Source: Bacillus velezensis (lineage in GTDB: Bacteria > Bacillota > Bacilli > Bacillales > Bacillaceae). Taken from it: a stretch of DNA of 64,000 nucleotides. Shown here piece by piece: positions 17,324 through 27,252 of the stretch. The stretch lies in NCBI RefSeq assembly GCF_001461825.1, contig NZ_LLZC01000019.1, positions 434,001-498,000 on the forward strand, read 5' to 3'. Position 1 is the stretch's first letter. Every line of letters begins with the position of its first letter. The notes under the pieces are model-generated. The model saw nothing but the letters and a program-made list of their open reading frames with translations. It made no database searches and was not told where the DNA came from. A program made the translations under genes and the position numbers.

Positions 17324-17359
17324 TAATGATTTTATAAAGTATTTTGAATTATCGCATTG

Positions 17360-18556
17360 TTACCCTGATATGTCAATGCTTTTTCGGGTGAAAAGATTCA
17401 GTTTCCCGATCCGTTCCGCAGCTTCTTTAAGTCTTTCTTCACTTGTCAGAAGACCGACTCTTATATAGCCTTCCCCCCATTTTCCGAACCCGTTTCCGGC
17501 AGCGACCGCGACATCCGCTTTCTCGAGCAGCAAGTCTGAAAACGACTGTGACGTATAACCGTCAGGCACAGGGAGCCATGCAAAAAAGGAGCCCGCCGGA
17601 GCCGTCACATCCCAGCCGATATCGCGGCAGGCTTCAATCCATGCATTGCGTCTCGATTCATATCTGTCATTTTGCGCTGCGACGCATGCCTGATCCGCTA
17701 AAAGAGCGGCTGCCGCCGCCTGCTGCGCCGCGGGAAACAAACTGACAAACATATGATCCTGATAAAGGTTGATCGCTTCGATGACAGAAGCGTTTCCGAC
17801 GGCAAATCCGACCCGCCAGCCCGCCATATTATAGGTTTTAGACAAGGTGTAGATTTCGATTCCCGTCTCTTTTGCGCCTTCGGTCTGCAAAAAGCTCAGC
17901 GGTTTATGCCCGTCAAAACCGACGGCTCCGTACGCGAAATCATGAACGACACAAATGCCGTTTTGTTCCGCAAAACCGACCGTCTCCTCGAAAAACGCCT
18001 CTGTCGCCACAGCGCCGGTCGGATTATTCGGATAATTGAGATACAGCAGCTTCGCCTCGCTCCGCACCTTTTCAGGAATTACGCTGTAATCAGGGAGAAA
18101 CCCTCTTTCCTCCGTCAGCGGCATCATTTCCATTTTCGCTTTCGCAAGGGCGACGCCTGACCAGTAATCAGGATATCCGGGATCAGGCACCAGAATGGTA
18201 TCTCCAGGGTTTAAAAGACATTGCGGAAGCTCAACAAGTCCCGCCTTGCCTCCGAACAGCACGGCGACTTCCGTTTCCGGATCAAGCGTGACCCCGTACT
18301 CCCTTTCATAAAATGCAGCGGCTGCTTTTTTGAAGCTGTAAGCGCCCCGGAATGATGAGTATTTATGATTTTCCGGCCTTTCGACGGCGCGCTTCATTTC
18401 TTCAACGATATGCTGAGGCGTCGGCTGATCAGGGTTTCCCTGCCCTAAATTGATGACGTCTCTGCCTTCTTTCAGCTTTTGATTCACTTTTTGCACCAAT
18501 GATGCGAAAAATTGTTCCGGCAGCTGTTTGAGTACATCTGAGATTTCAAAGTTCAT
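17360..18556 (-). CDS. mtnE: Methionine-salvage aminotransferase MtnE
   Basis: Class I/II PLP aminotransferase that converts 2-keto-4-methylthiobutyrate to methionine. It is 398 residues. VINLGQGNPDQPTP starts the fold; LNYPNNPTGA is the cofactor/substrate loop; TLSKTYNMAGWRVGF contains the Schiff-base Lys; YIRVGLL holds the substrate-carboxylate Arg. ATG 18556 follows AGAAGGTG; the GTG three codons upstream overlaps that site and is rejected. It is divergent from mtnU, with no S-box in the 92-base gap. Confidence 0.93.
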   Translation of the reverse strand: MNFEISDVLKQLPEQFFASLVQKVNQKLKEGRDVINLGQGNPDQPTPQHIVEEMKRAVERPENHKYSSFRGAYSFKKAAAAFYEREYGVTLDPETEVAVLFGGKAGLVELPQCLLNPGDTILVPDPGYPDYWSGVALAKAKMEMMPLTEERGFLPDYSVIPEKVRSEAKLLYLNYPNNPTGAVATEAFFEETVGFAEQNGICVVHDFAYGAVGFDGHKPLSFLQTEGAKETGIEIYTLSKTYNMAGWRVGFAVGNASVIEAINLYQDHMFVSLFPAAQQAAAAALLADQACVAAQNDRYESRRNAWIEACRDIGWDVTAPAGSFFAWLPVPDGYTSQSFSDLLLEKADVAVAAGNGFGKWGEGYIRVGLLTSEERLKEAAERIGKLNLFTRKSIDISG

Positions 18557-18648
18557 ATTTTTCACCTTCTAAAAATGTCTTGAAATGATAGTCCATCATC
18601 ATATATGGTTAAATAAAAAAAGTAAAGAGAAACTTGAGGTGTTAAAAA

Positions 18649-19428
18649 ATGAAATGGACCGTTTCCTGTTTGCAATTTGATATTTCATACGGAAATCCTT
18701 CAGAAAACTTTAAAAAAGCAGAATCTTTGATTGAGCAAGAAAGCCGCCATGCGGATGTAATCGTGCTTCCTGAGTTGTGGACGACCGGCTATGATCTCAC
18801 ACGGCTAGATCAGCTTGCGGATGAAAACGGCAAAGTTTCGGAACAATGGCTTAAAGAAACGGCAAAAACATACAACGTACACCTCGTTGCCGGATCTTTT
18901 GCGGTCAAAGAAGGCGAAAATGTCTATAACACCATGTACATCGCCGATAACAGTGGACAGATCGTGAAGCGGTATCAGAAAGCACATCTGTTTCAGCTGA
19001 TGGATGAACACCTTTACTTGTCAGCAGGAAACAGTGACGGTTCCTTTGAGCTTGACGGTGTCAAGTGCGCCGGGCTGATCTGCTATGATATCCGTTTCCC
19101 CGAATGGATCAGAAAGCATACGTCCCAGGGCGCGAATGTCCTGTTTATCTCTGCTGAATGGCCTCTGCCCCGCCTTGATCATTGGCGAAGCCTGCTTATC
19201 GCCAGAGCAATTGAAAACCAATGTTTTGTCGCAGCCTCTAACTGCACGGGGTCCAATCCCGATAATGAATTTGCCGGCCACAGCCTGATTATTGACCCGT
19301 GGGGCCGGATTTTAGCCGAAGGAGACCGGACGGAAGGCGCAGTCCGGGCGGAAATCGATGTGTCAGAAAGCGCGGCCGTTCGCGGAACCATTCCGGTTTT
19401 CCAAGACTTGCGGCGTGATTTATATTAA
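18649..19428 (+). CDS. mtnU: Nitrilase-superfamily amidase MtnU
   Basis: A 259-residue carbon-nitrogen hydrolase. The catalytic triad is visible: Glu in VLPELWTTGYD (~42), Lys in RYQKAHLF (~110) and Cys in AGLICYDIRFPEW (~145). In methionine salvage it is thought to act as an omega-amidase on the ketoglutaramate-type product of the transaminase step; this role is known for the family, not shown here. It faces away from mtnE and precedes mtnK. GAGGTG precedes the ATG. Confidence 0.88.
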   Translation: MKWTVSCLQFDISYGNPSENFKKAESLIEQESRHADVIVLPELWTTGYDLTRLDQLADENGKVSEQWLKETAKTYNVHLVAGSFAVKEGENVYNTMYIADNSGQIVKRYQKAHLFQLMDEHLYLSAGNSDGSFELDGVKCAGLICYDIRFPEWIRKHTSQGANVLFISAEWPLPRLDHWRSLLIARAIENQCFVAASNCTGSNPDNEFAGHSLIIDPWGRILAEGDRTEGAVRAEIDVSESAAVRGTIPVFQDLRRDLY

Positions 19429-19520
19429 TTTTCAAAAAAACGTTGACAAGAATATCCGGCACCTGCTAATATTTTCATCAACTGATTAATCCGAATTGTG
19501 ATACAAATCAATATATTTTT

Positions 19521-19727
19521 CTCTTATCGAGAGTTGGGCGAGGGATTGGCCTTTTGACCCCAACAGCAACCGACCGTAATTCCATTGTGAAATGGGGCGC
19601 GTACATTTTGCGCCGAGACGATTGTCTCATAAGGCACGGTGCTAATTCCATCAGATGTTATCTGAGAGATAAGAGGCGGACTGCACTGTTTCAGCCTCCT
19701 TCTCTTTCAGAGAAGGAGGTTTTTTTT
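19521..19727 (+). promoter_or_regulatory. SAM-I riboswitch of mtnKA
   Basis: CTCTTATCGAGAG (19521-19533), CAGCAACCGACC, GCACGGTGCTAATTC and CTGAGAGATAAGAG (to 19675) form the aptamer. A terminator, AACCTCCTTCTC-type stem with TTTTTTT (19697-19727), follows. The aptamer is almost base-for-base that of metE at 49307. Confidence 0.95.
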
Positions 19728-19769
19728 CGGGCGTATTCTCCGTCACGATCTCTTACTGCCACTACATAA

Positions 19770-20969
<1,200 letters not shown>

Positions 20970-20975
20970 TGCAGC

Positions 20976-22037
20976 ATGACCAATGAATTTGCCATCCCCC
21001 GTTCTGTAGAATGGAAAGAAACCTACATCCGCATTTTAAATCAGCAAAAGCTTCCCGACGTCACTGAATATGTGGAACTTGAAACAAAGGAAGATGTATT
21101 CGACGCGATTGTCACGCTGAAAGTAAGGGGCGCCCCGGCCATCGGTATAACCGCGGCGTTCGGACTCGCGCTCTCCGCCAAGTCATTTGAAGCCCGCGAC
21201 CTTTCAGATTTCCGACGTCAATTCGCGGATGTCAAAGCGTATTTAAACAGTTCGAGGCCCACTGCCGTCAACCTTGCGTGGGCGCTTGACAGACTTACGG
21301 ATTCGATCAGGGATGCGATCTCAATCAATGAAGCGAAGACAACGCTCGTTCATGAAGCCATTCAAATTCAGATTGAGGATGAAGAAACATGCCGAATGAT
21401 CGGCCAAAATGCTCTGCACCTTTTTAATAAAGGCGATCAGATCATGACCATCTGCAATGCGGGCTCGATTGCCACAAGCCGGTACGGTACGGCGCTTGCT
21501 CCCTTTTACTTAGCGAAACAAAAAGACCTCGGCCTTCATATCTACGCATGTGAAACAAGACCCGTTCTTCAAGGATCACGGCTGACGGCGTGGGAGCTGA
21601 TGCAGGGCGGAATTGATGTCACGCTCATTACGGACAGCATGGCCGCCCATACAATGAAGGAAAAACATATTTCTGCGGTCATTGTCGGCGCTGACAGAAT
21701 TGCAAAAAACGGTGATACGGCCAACAAAATCGGAACGTACGGCCTCGCTATTTTGGCAAACGCCTTTCAAATTCCGTTTTTTGTGGCCGCACCGCTTTCG
21801 ACATTTGACTTGCAGATTGAAAACGGCGATCAGATTCCGATTGAAGAAAGAGATCCGGATGAAGTCAGACAGATCTCCGGCATACGCACCGCTCCCGAGG
21901 ATGTTCCGGTCTTCAATCCGGCCTTTGACATCACACCGGGCAGCCTGATTTCCGGCATAATAACCGAGAAAGGAATTGTGACCGGTTCTTACACGGAAGA
22001 AATTGAACAATTATTCGCTGACTGCCAGCTGAGCTGA
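20976..22037 (+). CDS. mtnA: Methylthioribose-1-phosphate isomerase MtnA
   Basis: Aldose-ketose isomerase giving 5-methylthioribulose-1-phosphate; homologous to the eIF2B alpha family. It is 353 residues. [10 protein letters not shown] near residue 50 is the N-terminal signature. [11 protein letters not shown] carries the catalytic Cys; [20 protein letters not shown] holds the catalytic Asp and the family motif. AAGGAATG precedes the ATG. It is the second gene of mtnKA. Confidence 0.96.
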   Translation: MTNEFAIPRSVEWKETYIRILNQQKLPDVTEYVELETKEDVFDAIVTLKVRGAPAIGITAAFGLALSAKSFEARDLSDFRRQFADVKAYLNSSRPTAVNLAWALDRLTDSIRDAISINEAKTTLVHEAIQIQIEDEETCRMIGQNALHLFNKGDQIMTICNAGSIATSRYGTALAPFYLAKQKDLGLHIYACETRPVLQGSRLTAWELMQGGIDVTLITDSMAAHTMKEKHISAVIVGADRIAKNGDTANKIGTYGLAILANAFQIPFFVAAPLSTFDLQIENGDQIPIEERDPDEVRQISGIRTAPEDVPVFNPAFDITPGSLISGIITEKGIVTGSYTEEIEQLFADCQLS

Positions 22038-22038
22038 A

Positions 22039-22083
22039 AAACCGCTGATGATATTGCCTCAGGCAATGTCAGCGGTTTTTTTG
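22039..22083 (+). terminator. mtnKA terminator
   Basis: AAAACCGCTGA(T)-GATATTGCCTCAGGCAATG-TCAGCGGTTTTTTT: a long stem right after mtnA. Its 3' arm contains the stop codon of the small minus-strand ORF at 22069-22188. Confidence 0.85.
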
Positions 22084-22188
22084 TCTGCACAACGTAATCA
22101 CTTCATCTTTTTGGGCGGCTGTAATGAGATGCATTTTAAAAAACAGCTCTGCATAACCGGCTATCTTTTGCGGACGGCTCACTTTCAT
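22069..22188 (-). CDS. Small 39-residue ORF downstream of ogt
   Basis: An open frame of 39 codons starting MKVSRPQKIAGYAELFF, preceded by AAAGGAGGACGAAGCCTG, which is a full Shine-Dalgarno match at good spacing. It lies 90 bases downstream of ogt on the same strand and stops inside the mtnA terminator stem. The product is basic with a central hydrophobic helix and one Cys (LCRQKNR). I do not recognise it. The ribosome site is the main support. Confidence 0.55.
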   Translation of the reverse strand: MKVSRPQKIAGYAELFFKMHLITAAQKDEVITLCRQKNR

Positions 22189-22278
22189 CAGGCTTCGTCC
22201 TCCTTTTTCATCAGGGCAACTTTTTTCACTTAATAAAATGATATGTCGGACGCAAAAAAACGGAACGTGCCATACGCT

Positions 22279-22776
22279 TTATTTTTCTTTATAGGATATT
22301 TGTTCGATGTTCAGCAGCACCGCTTTTACATCCGTCTTCGTGCCCGCGTATCCCGTTAAGGCGCTGTTTTTGCCGATTACCCGATGGCACGGGATCAAAA
22401 TCGGCAGCCGGTTTCGTTTATTGGCTTGTCCGATGGCGCGCACCGCTTTCGGTTTTCCGATCGCTTCAGCCATATCGCCGTAGCTTCGGGATTCCCCGTA
22501 AGGAATCATCGTCAGCGCGTTCCACACCCTTTCCTGAAAGGGTGTGCCTTTTTGTCTCAGAGGCAGAGAGAATTGCTTTCTTTCTCCTGAAAAATATGAT
22601 GCCAGCTGCTGTTTCGCCTCCGACAGCAAAGCGGTTTCGCACGGCTTTACGCTGGGCGCGTCTTTCCGCCATTCCTCAAAATCTTCCCCGGTGAGAAACA
22701 GGCCGGTAATAAAGCTCTCTTCCTCTGTTACGATGACGGTTCCAAACGGCGCTCTTACACTTGTAAAACAGATCAT
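22279..22776 (-). CDS. ogt: Methylated-DNA--protein-cysteine methyltransferase Ogt
   Basis: Suicide DNA repair protein that takes alkyl groups from O6-alkylguanine (and O4-alkylthymine) onto its own Cys. It is 165 residues with a variable N-terminal ribonuclease-like domain and the C-terminal domain with the active-site PCHRVIG, the helix-turn-helix region SYGDMAEAIGKPKAVRAIG, and NKRNRLPILIPC. Its ATG overlaps the kinE stop by four bases, so it is translated after the kinase. It is the constitutive Ogt type, not the Ada fusion. Confidence 0.93.
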   Translation of the reverse strand: MICFTSVRAPFGTVIVTEEESFITGLFLTGEDFEEWRKDAPSVKPCETALLSEAKQQLASYFSGERKQFSLPLRQKGTPFQERVWNALTMIPYGESRSYGDMAEAIGKPKAVRAIGQANKRNRLPILIPCHRVIGKNSALTGYAGTKTDVKAVLLNIEQISYKEK

Positions 22777-24992
22777 TCCCCGCTTCTTCTTTCTTCCGTA
22801 TTCTGCCGGATCGGAAGCGTCAAATGAAAAACGGTGCCCTTCCCTTCTTCACTTTCCACATGAATGCGGCCCTGATGCTCTTCGATGATTTTATAGCTGA
22901 CCATGAGGCCGAGGCCCGTTCCCCTGTCTTTTGTCGTGTAAAATGGTTCACCCAGACGTTTTAATTTGTCTTCGGAAATGCCTGTTCCTTCATCTTGAAT
23001 AGAAATCAAAATGTGGTCTTGATCAGAAGACTGAATGGTCACGTAGATATTGCCGCCGCCCGGCATGACTTCAATGGCGTTTTTTAAAATATTGATAAAC
23101 ACCTGTTTTAATTGATTCGGTTCACAGTAAATCGGCGGGATGTTTCCGGTCAGGTTCAGATGGATCTGCACATTGACAAGATTGGCCTGGGCATTCAAAA
23201 GATCAGCCGTGTCTTTCATAATCTGCGTCACGTCTTTTTCTTCATATAGTATCGCTTGGGGTTTCGCTAAAATTAAAAATTCAGTGATGATAGACTCGAT
23301 GCGTTTTAATTCTGAGGTAATGACGTTAAAGTACAGAGAATATTCGCCTTCAATGCTTCCTTGAAGAAGCTGAATGAACCCTTTCAGCGCTGTCATCGGG
23401 TTTCTGATTTCGTGGGCGATGCCCGCCGCCAGCTCCCCTACAACATGAAGAGTATCGGATTTCCGCAGCCTCTCTTCAAGCTCTTTGGCCTCTGTGACAT
23501 CTTTAAAGATGGCCAGATTCATATTTTGAATGATATTTCTTTTGAAGGAGAATTCCAGTTTGCGGCTGTCGCTGCTGCTTAACAGGAAGGGGATTTCATT
23601 ATCCATTCCTTCTAAATCAATCTTTCTGGCGGGAACACCCGCGTTTTCAATATCAAATAAAGAAAGAATATCCGGAACGGTGTACGCTCTCAGCTCCTCA
23701 TCCGGCATACCAAGTATACGGCTTGCGAGAGGATTCGCGTCAATAATGCGGAATTGGTTGTCAAATAAGACCTTGCCGTCCATTGAGCCGTTGAATACTT
23801 TTCTGAATTTCAGCTCGCTTTCCCGCAATTCTTTTTCCATCCGCTTACGATCGCTGACATTTCTTAAAATGGTTAAATGCTGACCTTCAAGTATGGTTCG
23901 TTTTGATGTGAATTCCAGCTCTTTAAATTGGCCGTTTGCCATCTGAAACAGCATTTCTTCACGGATTTCCCCGTATTTTTCATATTTCTTCTTAATCTGC
24001 TTGTATTTTTTCTGCGGATCAACGATAAACGTACATAAATTCGTCTCCACCAGCTTATCCATCGGCAGTTCGAAAATGCGGCACGCCGATTCGTTTGCTT
24101 TGGCAATCTTTCCGTCATCAGACCAAATGACAATCGCGTCCATGGCGTTTTCAAAAATTTCGCGGAATCGCTCTTCGCTTTTAAAGAGTTTCAATTCCAT
24201 CAGCCGTTTCTCTGTTATGTCTCTCATAATGGACATGTAGAACCCGCTGATTAAGTTGGACGTAATCGTAAATTCAAACAGCTTCTCTTCGCCGGACCGA
24301 AGCTTGACGGGCAGTTCTCCTTTGGCGTTTCCTTTTCTGCGGAGGGTTTCCCAGATTTCTTTCAGATGCTTTTTGTTTTCTCCGTCGGTAAAATGGCGGA
24401 GCGACAGATGGGACAATTCATTCTGGCCGATCTCAAAGCTTTTGCAAAAAGAGAGGTTCGCATCAATAAACCCGCCGTCCTTATCAAACAGCACGATGCC
24501 GTCGACAGCCCTGTCAAACAAATCTTTAAACAGCTGCTCGTTCATGGAGAATTCGCGCTCTAATATTTTTTTAGAGGAGATATCCCTCATCACCACAAAA
24601 AAATAATCCTCCCCAATTCCGTCTCTGGCGAGGAATTCAATGTATTTCGTCGCGCCGCTGTCAAGCTTAATCGGCACCTCTTTCCACAGATGGCCTTTTT
24701 TTAAAAACTTTTTCACGGCCTTATTCAGTTCTTCCTGAGGCACGGAATATAAAAAATCCAGGACGGAGCGGTTAATGAGGTTCTCTGCCTCAATCTGCAT
24801 CATCCGGGCCGCAGCCTCGTTCGCCTGGACGATTTTCATTTCCTTACGGCATATAAAAATGGCATCAAGCGTGTTATTCATAATCACGTGATACCGGTTC
24901 AAATCACTCTTCAGGCGGTCATTTTCCTCTTTCATCCGCTTCAGCTGCTCTTTCAGCGACTCGTTTGTTTGCAAATCCAGAGTTTCAGCCAT
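22773..24992 (-). CDS. kinE: Multi-PAS sporulation histidine kinase KinE
   Basis: Soluble phosphorelay kinase of 739 residues with no membrane segment. An N-terminal coiled coil (~12-40) is followed by four PAS domains, roughly 40-150, 160-270, 280-390 and 400-515. The repeated motifs are DAIFICRKE, DGIVLFDKDGGFIDAN, DAIVIWSDDGKIAKAN and DGKVLFDNQFRIIDAN. HisKA has the phospho-His in GIAHEIRNPMTAL. The HATPase has the N box NILKNAIEV, DEGTGIS and GTGLGLMV. Followed by ogt with overlapping codons. It matches KinE (YkrQ) by size and by the adjacent ykrP. Confidence 0.92.
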   Translation of the reverse strand: MAETLDLQTNESLKEQLKRMKEENDRLKSDLNRYHVIMNNTLDAIFICRKEMKIVQANEAAARMMQIEAENLINRSVLDFLYSVPQEELNKAVKKFLKKGHLWKEVPIKLDSGATKYIEFLARDGIGEDYFFVVMRDISSKKILEREFSMNEQLFKDLFDRAVDGIVLFDKDGGFIDANLSFCKSFEIGQNELSHLSLRHFTDGENKKHLKEIWETLRRKGNAKGELPVKLRSGEEKLFEFTITSNLISGFYMSIMRDITEKRLMELKLFKSEERFREIFENAMDAIVIWSDDGKIAKANESACRIFELPMDKLVETNLCTFIVDPQKKYKQIKKKYEKYGEIREEMLFQMANGQFKELEFTSKRTILEGQHLTILRNVSDRKRMEKELRESELKFRKVFNGSMDGKVLFDNQFRIIDANPLASRILGMPDEELRAYTVPDILSLFDIENAGVPARKIDLEGMDNEIPFLLSSSDSRKLEFSFKRNIIQNMNLAIFKDVTEAKELEERLRKSDTLHVVGELAAGIAHEIRNPMTALKGFIQLLQGSIEGEYSLYFNVITSELKRIESIITEFLILAKPQAILYEEKDVTQIMKDTADLLNAQANLVNVQIHLNLTGNIPPIYCEPNQLKQVFINILKNAIEVMPGGGNIYVTIQSSDQDHILISIQDEGTGISEDKLKRLGEPFYTTKDRGTGLGLMVSYKIIEEHQGRIHVESEEGKGTVFHLTLPIRQNTEERRSGE

Positions 24993-25247
24993 TCAGTACA
25001 CTCCTTCTTCAAAAACCTATCCTTCAATATTTCTACAAAATACCTCATCTTCCTTCATTCGCCCTATACATTTCAGAAAATTTCAATGATATGACAAGTT
25101 AAAGTCTTTTTCTACGATCCTTACCTCCCCGTTACATCATCCTAACAATCCCTTTTGTCCTCCTTCAATTTTTTGTTTTTTATTTTAAAATGAACACCAA
25201 CAGGAAATAATCATGCAGTGGATGATTTTTGAAGAGAAGGTGATGCT

Positions 25248-26270
25248 ATGACAAAATCGCGAGACAGTTACTTTGACAACGCCAAGTTTATCTTGATTTT
25301 TCTGGTGGTGTTCGGCCATATCCTCCGGTCATTTATTAACGGAAATGAGTTTATGCTCCATCTCTACAAATTCATTTATACTTTTCATATGCCGGCCTTT
25401 ATCCTGGTTTCCGGCTATTTCGCAAAAAACTTTAAGCGGACAGGTTATGTGAAGAAGCTGGCTGTGAAGCTGATTATTCCGTACCTGATTTTTCAGGGCA
25501 TTTACTCAGTTTTTTACTATTTGATTCAGGATGAAAGCATGGCAAGCGTCAATCCGATTGATCCGCAGTGGTCTCTCTGGTTTTTAGTCAGCTTATTCTT
25601 TTGGAATCTGCTGCTTTATCCCTTTACGAAGCTGCCGAAAATGTGGGCGCTTGGGGCGAGCTGCGGGCTTGCCGTCATGATCGGGTATCTTGATTTTATC
25701 AGCAGCACGCTGAGTCTTTCACGGACGTTTGTTTTTCTTCCGATGTTTCTCGTCGGGTTTTATTTAAAGAAACAGCACTTTGATTTGCTTCGGGCTAAAA
25801 GAGGCAGGCAGATTGCCGCGGGCGTGCTGGGGATTGTTTTCCTGTTATGCTGGTGCATTGACTTTGATTACTCGTGGCTGTTCGGATCGGAGCCTTATTC
25901 CACATTCGGCACAGTGTCGCTGTTGAGCGGTCTGTCGCGCATCGGCTGGTATGTTTTGGCCTTTGCCGCCACTTTCAGCTTTTTGGCGCTCGTTCCGCAA
26001 AAGCGTTATTTCTTTACGAAATGGGGGACGAGAACGTTTTACGTATATCTGCTGCATGGATTCATTATAAAAACGCTGCGGCAGATCGGGCTTGAAGATC
26101 ACTTGTCTGATTATCAGAATTTAGTCATACTCTTAATGTTAACGGCCGCTCTTACGTCCATTCTCTCCAGCAATGCGGTGAAAACGGCCGCACAGCCGTT
26201 TATTGAGCTGCGGATAACCGGCTTGCTTGAAGCGGTGAAAGGAACAAGAAACGGTGCTTATTCGAAATAA
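25248..26270 (+). CDS. ykrP: Membrane acyltransferase YkrP
   Basis: A 340-residue integral membrane acyltransferase of the acyltransferase-3 type, with about ten hydrophobic segments. The N-terminal [17 protein letters not shown] supplies the conserved catalytic His of the family; [17 protein letters not shown] follows. The acceptor is unknown; relatives O-acetylate surface polysaccharides. GAGAAGGTGATGCT precedes the ATG. Divergent from kinE across 255 bases with no other gene visible. The name rests on position next to kinE. Confidence 0.85.
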   Translation: MTKSRDSYFDNAKFILIFLVVFGHILRSFINGNEFMLHLYKFIYTFHMPAFILVSGYFAKNFKRTGYVKKLAVKLIIPYLIFQGIYSVFYYLIQDESMASVNPIDPQWSLWFLVSLFFWNLLLYPFTKLPKMWALGASCGLAVMIGYLDFISSTLSLSRTFVFLPMFLVGFYLKKQHFDLLRAKRGRQIAAGVLGIVFLLCWCIDFDYSWLFGSEPYSTFGTVSLLSGLSRIGWYVLAFAATFSFLALVPQKRYFFTKWGTRTFYVYLLHGFIIKTLRQIGLEDHLSDYQNLVILLMLTAALTSILSSNAVKTAAQPFIELRITGLLEAVKGTRNGAYSK

Positions 26271-26276
26271 TGCAAA

Positions 26277-26316
26277 ATACCTCTTAAGCGTTGCCGCCTA
26301 AGAGGTATTTTTTATT
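26277..26316. terminator. Bidirectional terminator, ykrP and small gene
   Basis: AATACCTCTTA-AGCGTTGCCGCC-TAAGAGGTATTTTTT. It closes ykrP and, on the minus strand, the 56-residue gene at 26312. Confidence 0.8.
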
Positions 26317-26482
26317 TTTTGCCGTCTTCTTTTTTCTTTGGCTTCGTCTGTTCAAGCGTTTCAATCCATTTTCCGGCGTTATAATCACCGAGCTCGCTTG
26401 CAAACTCTTCTTCAAGCAATTTAGGGTCCATCGGCTTTTTATGGTTTTGCATGTCTTTGCTGTGGCGGTTTTTTTTCGTCAT
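26312..26482 (-). CDS. Small hydrophilic protein, 56 aa
   Basis: Starts MTKKNRHSKDMQNHKKPMDP and ends KPKKKEDGKK. It is highly charged with one tryptophan, basic at both ends and acidic in the middle (LLEEEFASELGDY). The ribosome site GGAGGCGAGTAAC is formed by the last codons and stop of the preceding gene, so the two are coupled. I recall small unknown genes (ykzE/ykzP) at this spot in B. subtilis but cannot match the sequence. Function unknown. Confidence 0.75.
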   Translation of the reverse strand: MTKKNRHSKDMQNHKKPMDPKLLEEEFASELGDYNAGKWIETLEQTKPKKKEDGKK

Positions 26483-26483
26483 G

Positions 26484-26639
26484 TTACTCGCCTCCTTGTT
26501 TGCCGTGTTTTGATTTGCGGTTTGCGCCTCTCAGTCCGGGATCACCGTCATATTGTGTTTTGTATGCATCTTTGTCCATGCTCTCAGTCGGTGTGTTGTT
26601 ATTGGTTAAAGCTTCATTCTTTGCTGCTTTGCGTTTCAT
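26484..26639 (-). CDS. Possible separate 51-aa gene in frame with DUF421 tail
   Basis: Within the end of the DUF421 frame, AGGAGG stands seven bases before an in-frame ATG (26637-26639). The resulting 51-residue product starts MKRKAAKNEALTNNNTPTES and ends with a basic, Gly-rich region (RGANRKSKHGKQGGE). Its composition is like the small protein at 26312 and unlike the membrane protein. Either a stop codon between two genes was lost, or the tail is made both ways. Confidence 0.6.
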   Translation of the reverse strand: MKRKAAKNEALTNNNTPTESMDKDAYKTQYDGDPGLRGANRKSKHGKQGGE

Positions 26640-27158
26640 TTGATTTCCTCCTTCTGTCAGCAAATCTGTTTTGAATTCATCAAGCATTTTTTTCAAGTCG
26701 CGCACTGTCACGTTTTTGGCCTCATCAATGAGTTCATAGCCGATCTGTCCGTTCGGCTCAAGCAGCACATATTTAAAATCTTGAATGTCTCCGAGGCCTT
26801 CCTGTCTGATCCTCATTGACAGCTGATCTTCGGTAAAACGCATTTTTATTAAGTTTTCCGGGATGATTTTTCCGTTTCTGACAACGGCGACGGTTTTTCC
26901 TGAAAATAAAAACTCAAAAAAGCTTGATTTGATTTCTAAATATTCCATCAGGATTAACACCGCAATAAAAATCGCCGCCGCGAAAATGGTTTCCCATAAA
27001 TTATGTTCAATAAACGGCTGAATAATAATCGAGCCGATCGAAATCATGATGACTGTCTGGGTCACCGACAGCTGGCTGATTGATTTCCGTCCGGCAATCC
27101 GCAATAAAAAGGTACCGACCGCTATCATAACTACCGACTTCCAAAATACGGCAAACAA
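26484..27158 (-). CDS. DUF421 (YetF-like) membrane protein with extra C-tail
   Basis: YetF/DUF421 family protein: three membrane helices near residues 5-75, the family motif GRKSISQLSVTQTV, then a soluble domain with LIKMRFTEDQLSMRIRQEG and YVLLEPNGQIGYEL. The core ends near residue 173; the frame continues without a stop through a 51-residue tail that has its own ribosome site. Start TTG 27158 is chosen because AAGAGGTGA precedes it by 7 bases and the first helix begins there; the frame is open to 27233. Function of the family is unknown (linked to spores in some cases). Confidence 0.7.
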   Translation of the reverse strand: MFAVFWKSVVMIAVGTFLLRIAGRKSISQLSVTQTVIMISIGSIIIQPFIEHNLWETIFAAAIFIAVLILMEYLEIKSSFFEFLFSGKTVAVVRNGKIIPENLIKMRFTEDQLSMRIRQEGLGDIQDFKYVLLEPNGQIGYELIDEAKNVTVRDLKKMLDEFKTDLLTEGGNQMKRKAAKNEALTNNNTPTESMDKDAYKTQYDGDPGLRGANRKSKHGKQGGE

Positions 27159-27224
27159 TGACGTCACCTCTTTACAAGTAGAATCTCCAAAGAAACTGTT
27201 TCCACTCATCCATTTTACGGCAAT

Positions 27225-27252
27225 AAAAAACACCGCTTTCTGAAAAGCGGTG
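27225..27252 (-). terminator. ktrD terminator
   Basis: Minus-strand stem ACACCGCTTTTC/GAAAGCGGTGT with a T-run, immediately after the ktrD stop. Confidence 0.8.

Noticed and set aside
22048-22233. Plus-strand 61-codon ORF after mtnA
   Set aside because: Starts inside the mtnA terminator and has no ribosome site; the minus-strand small ORF there is better supported.
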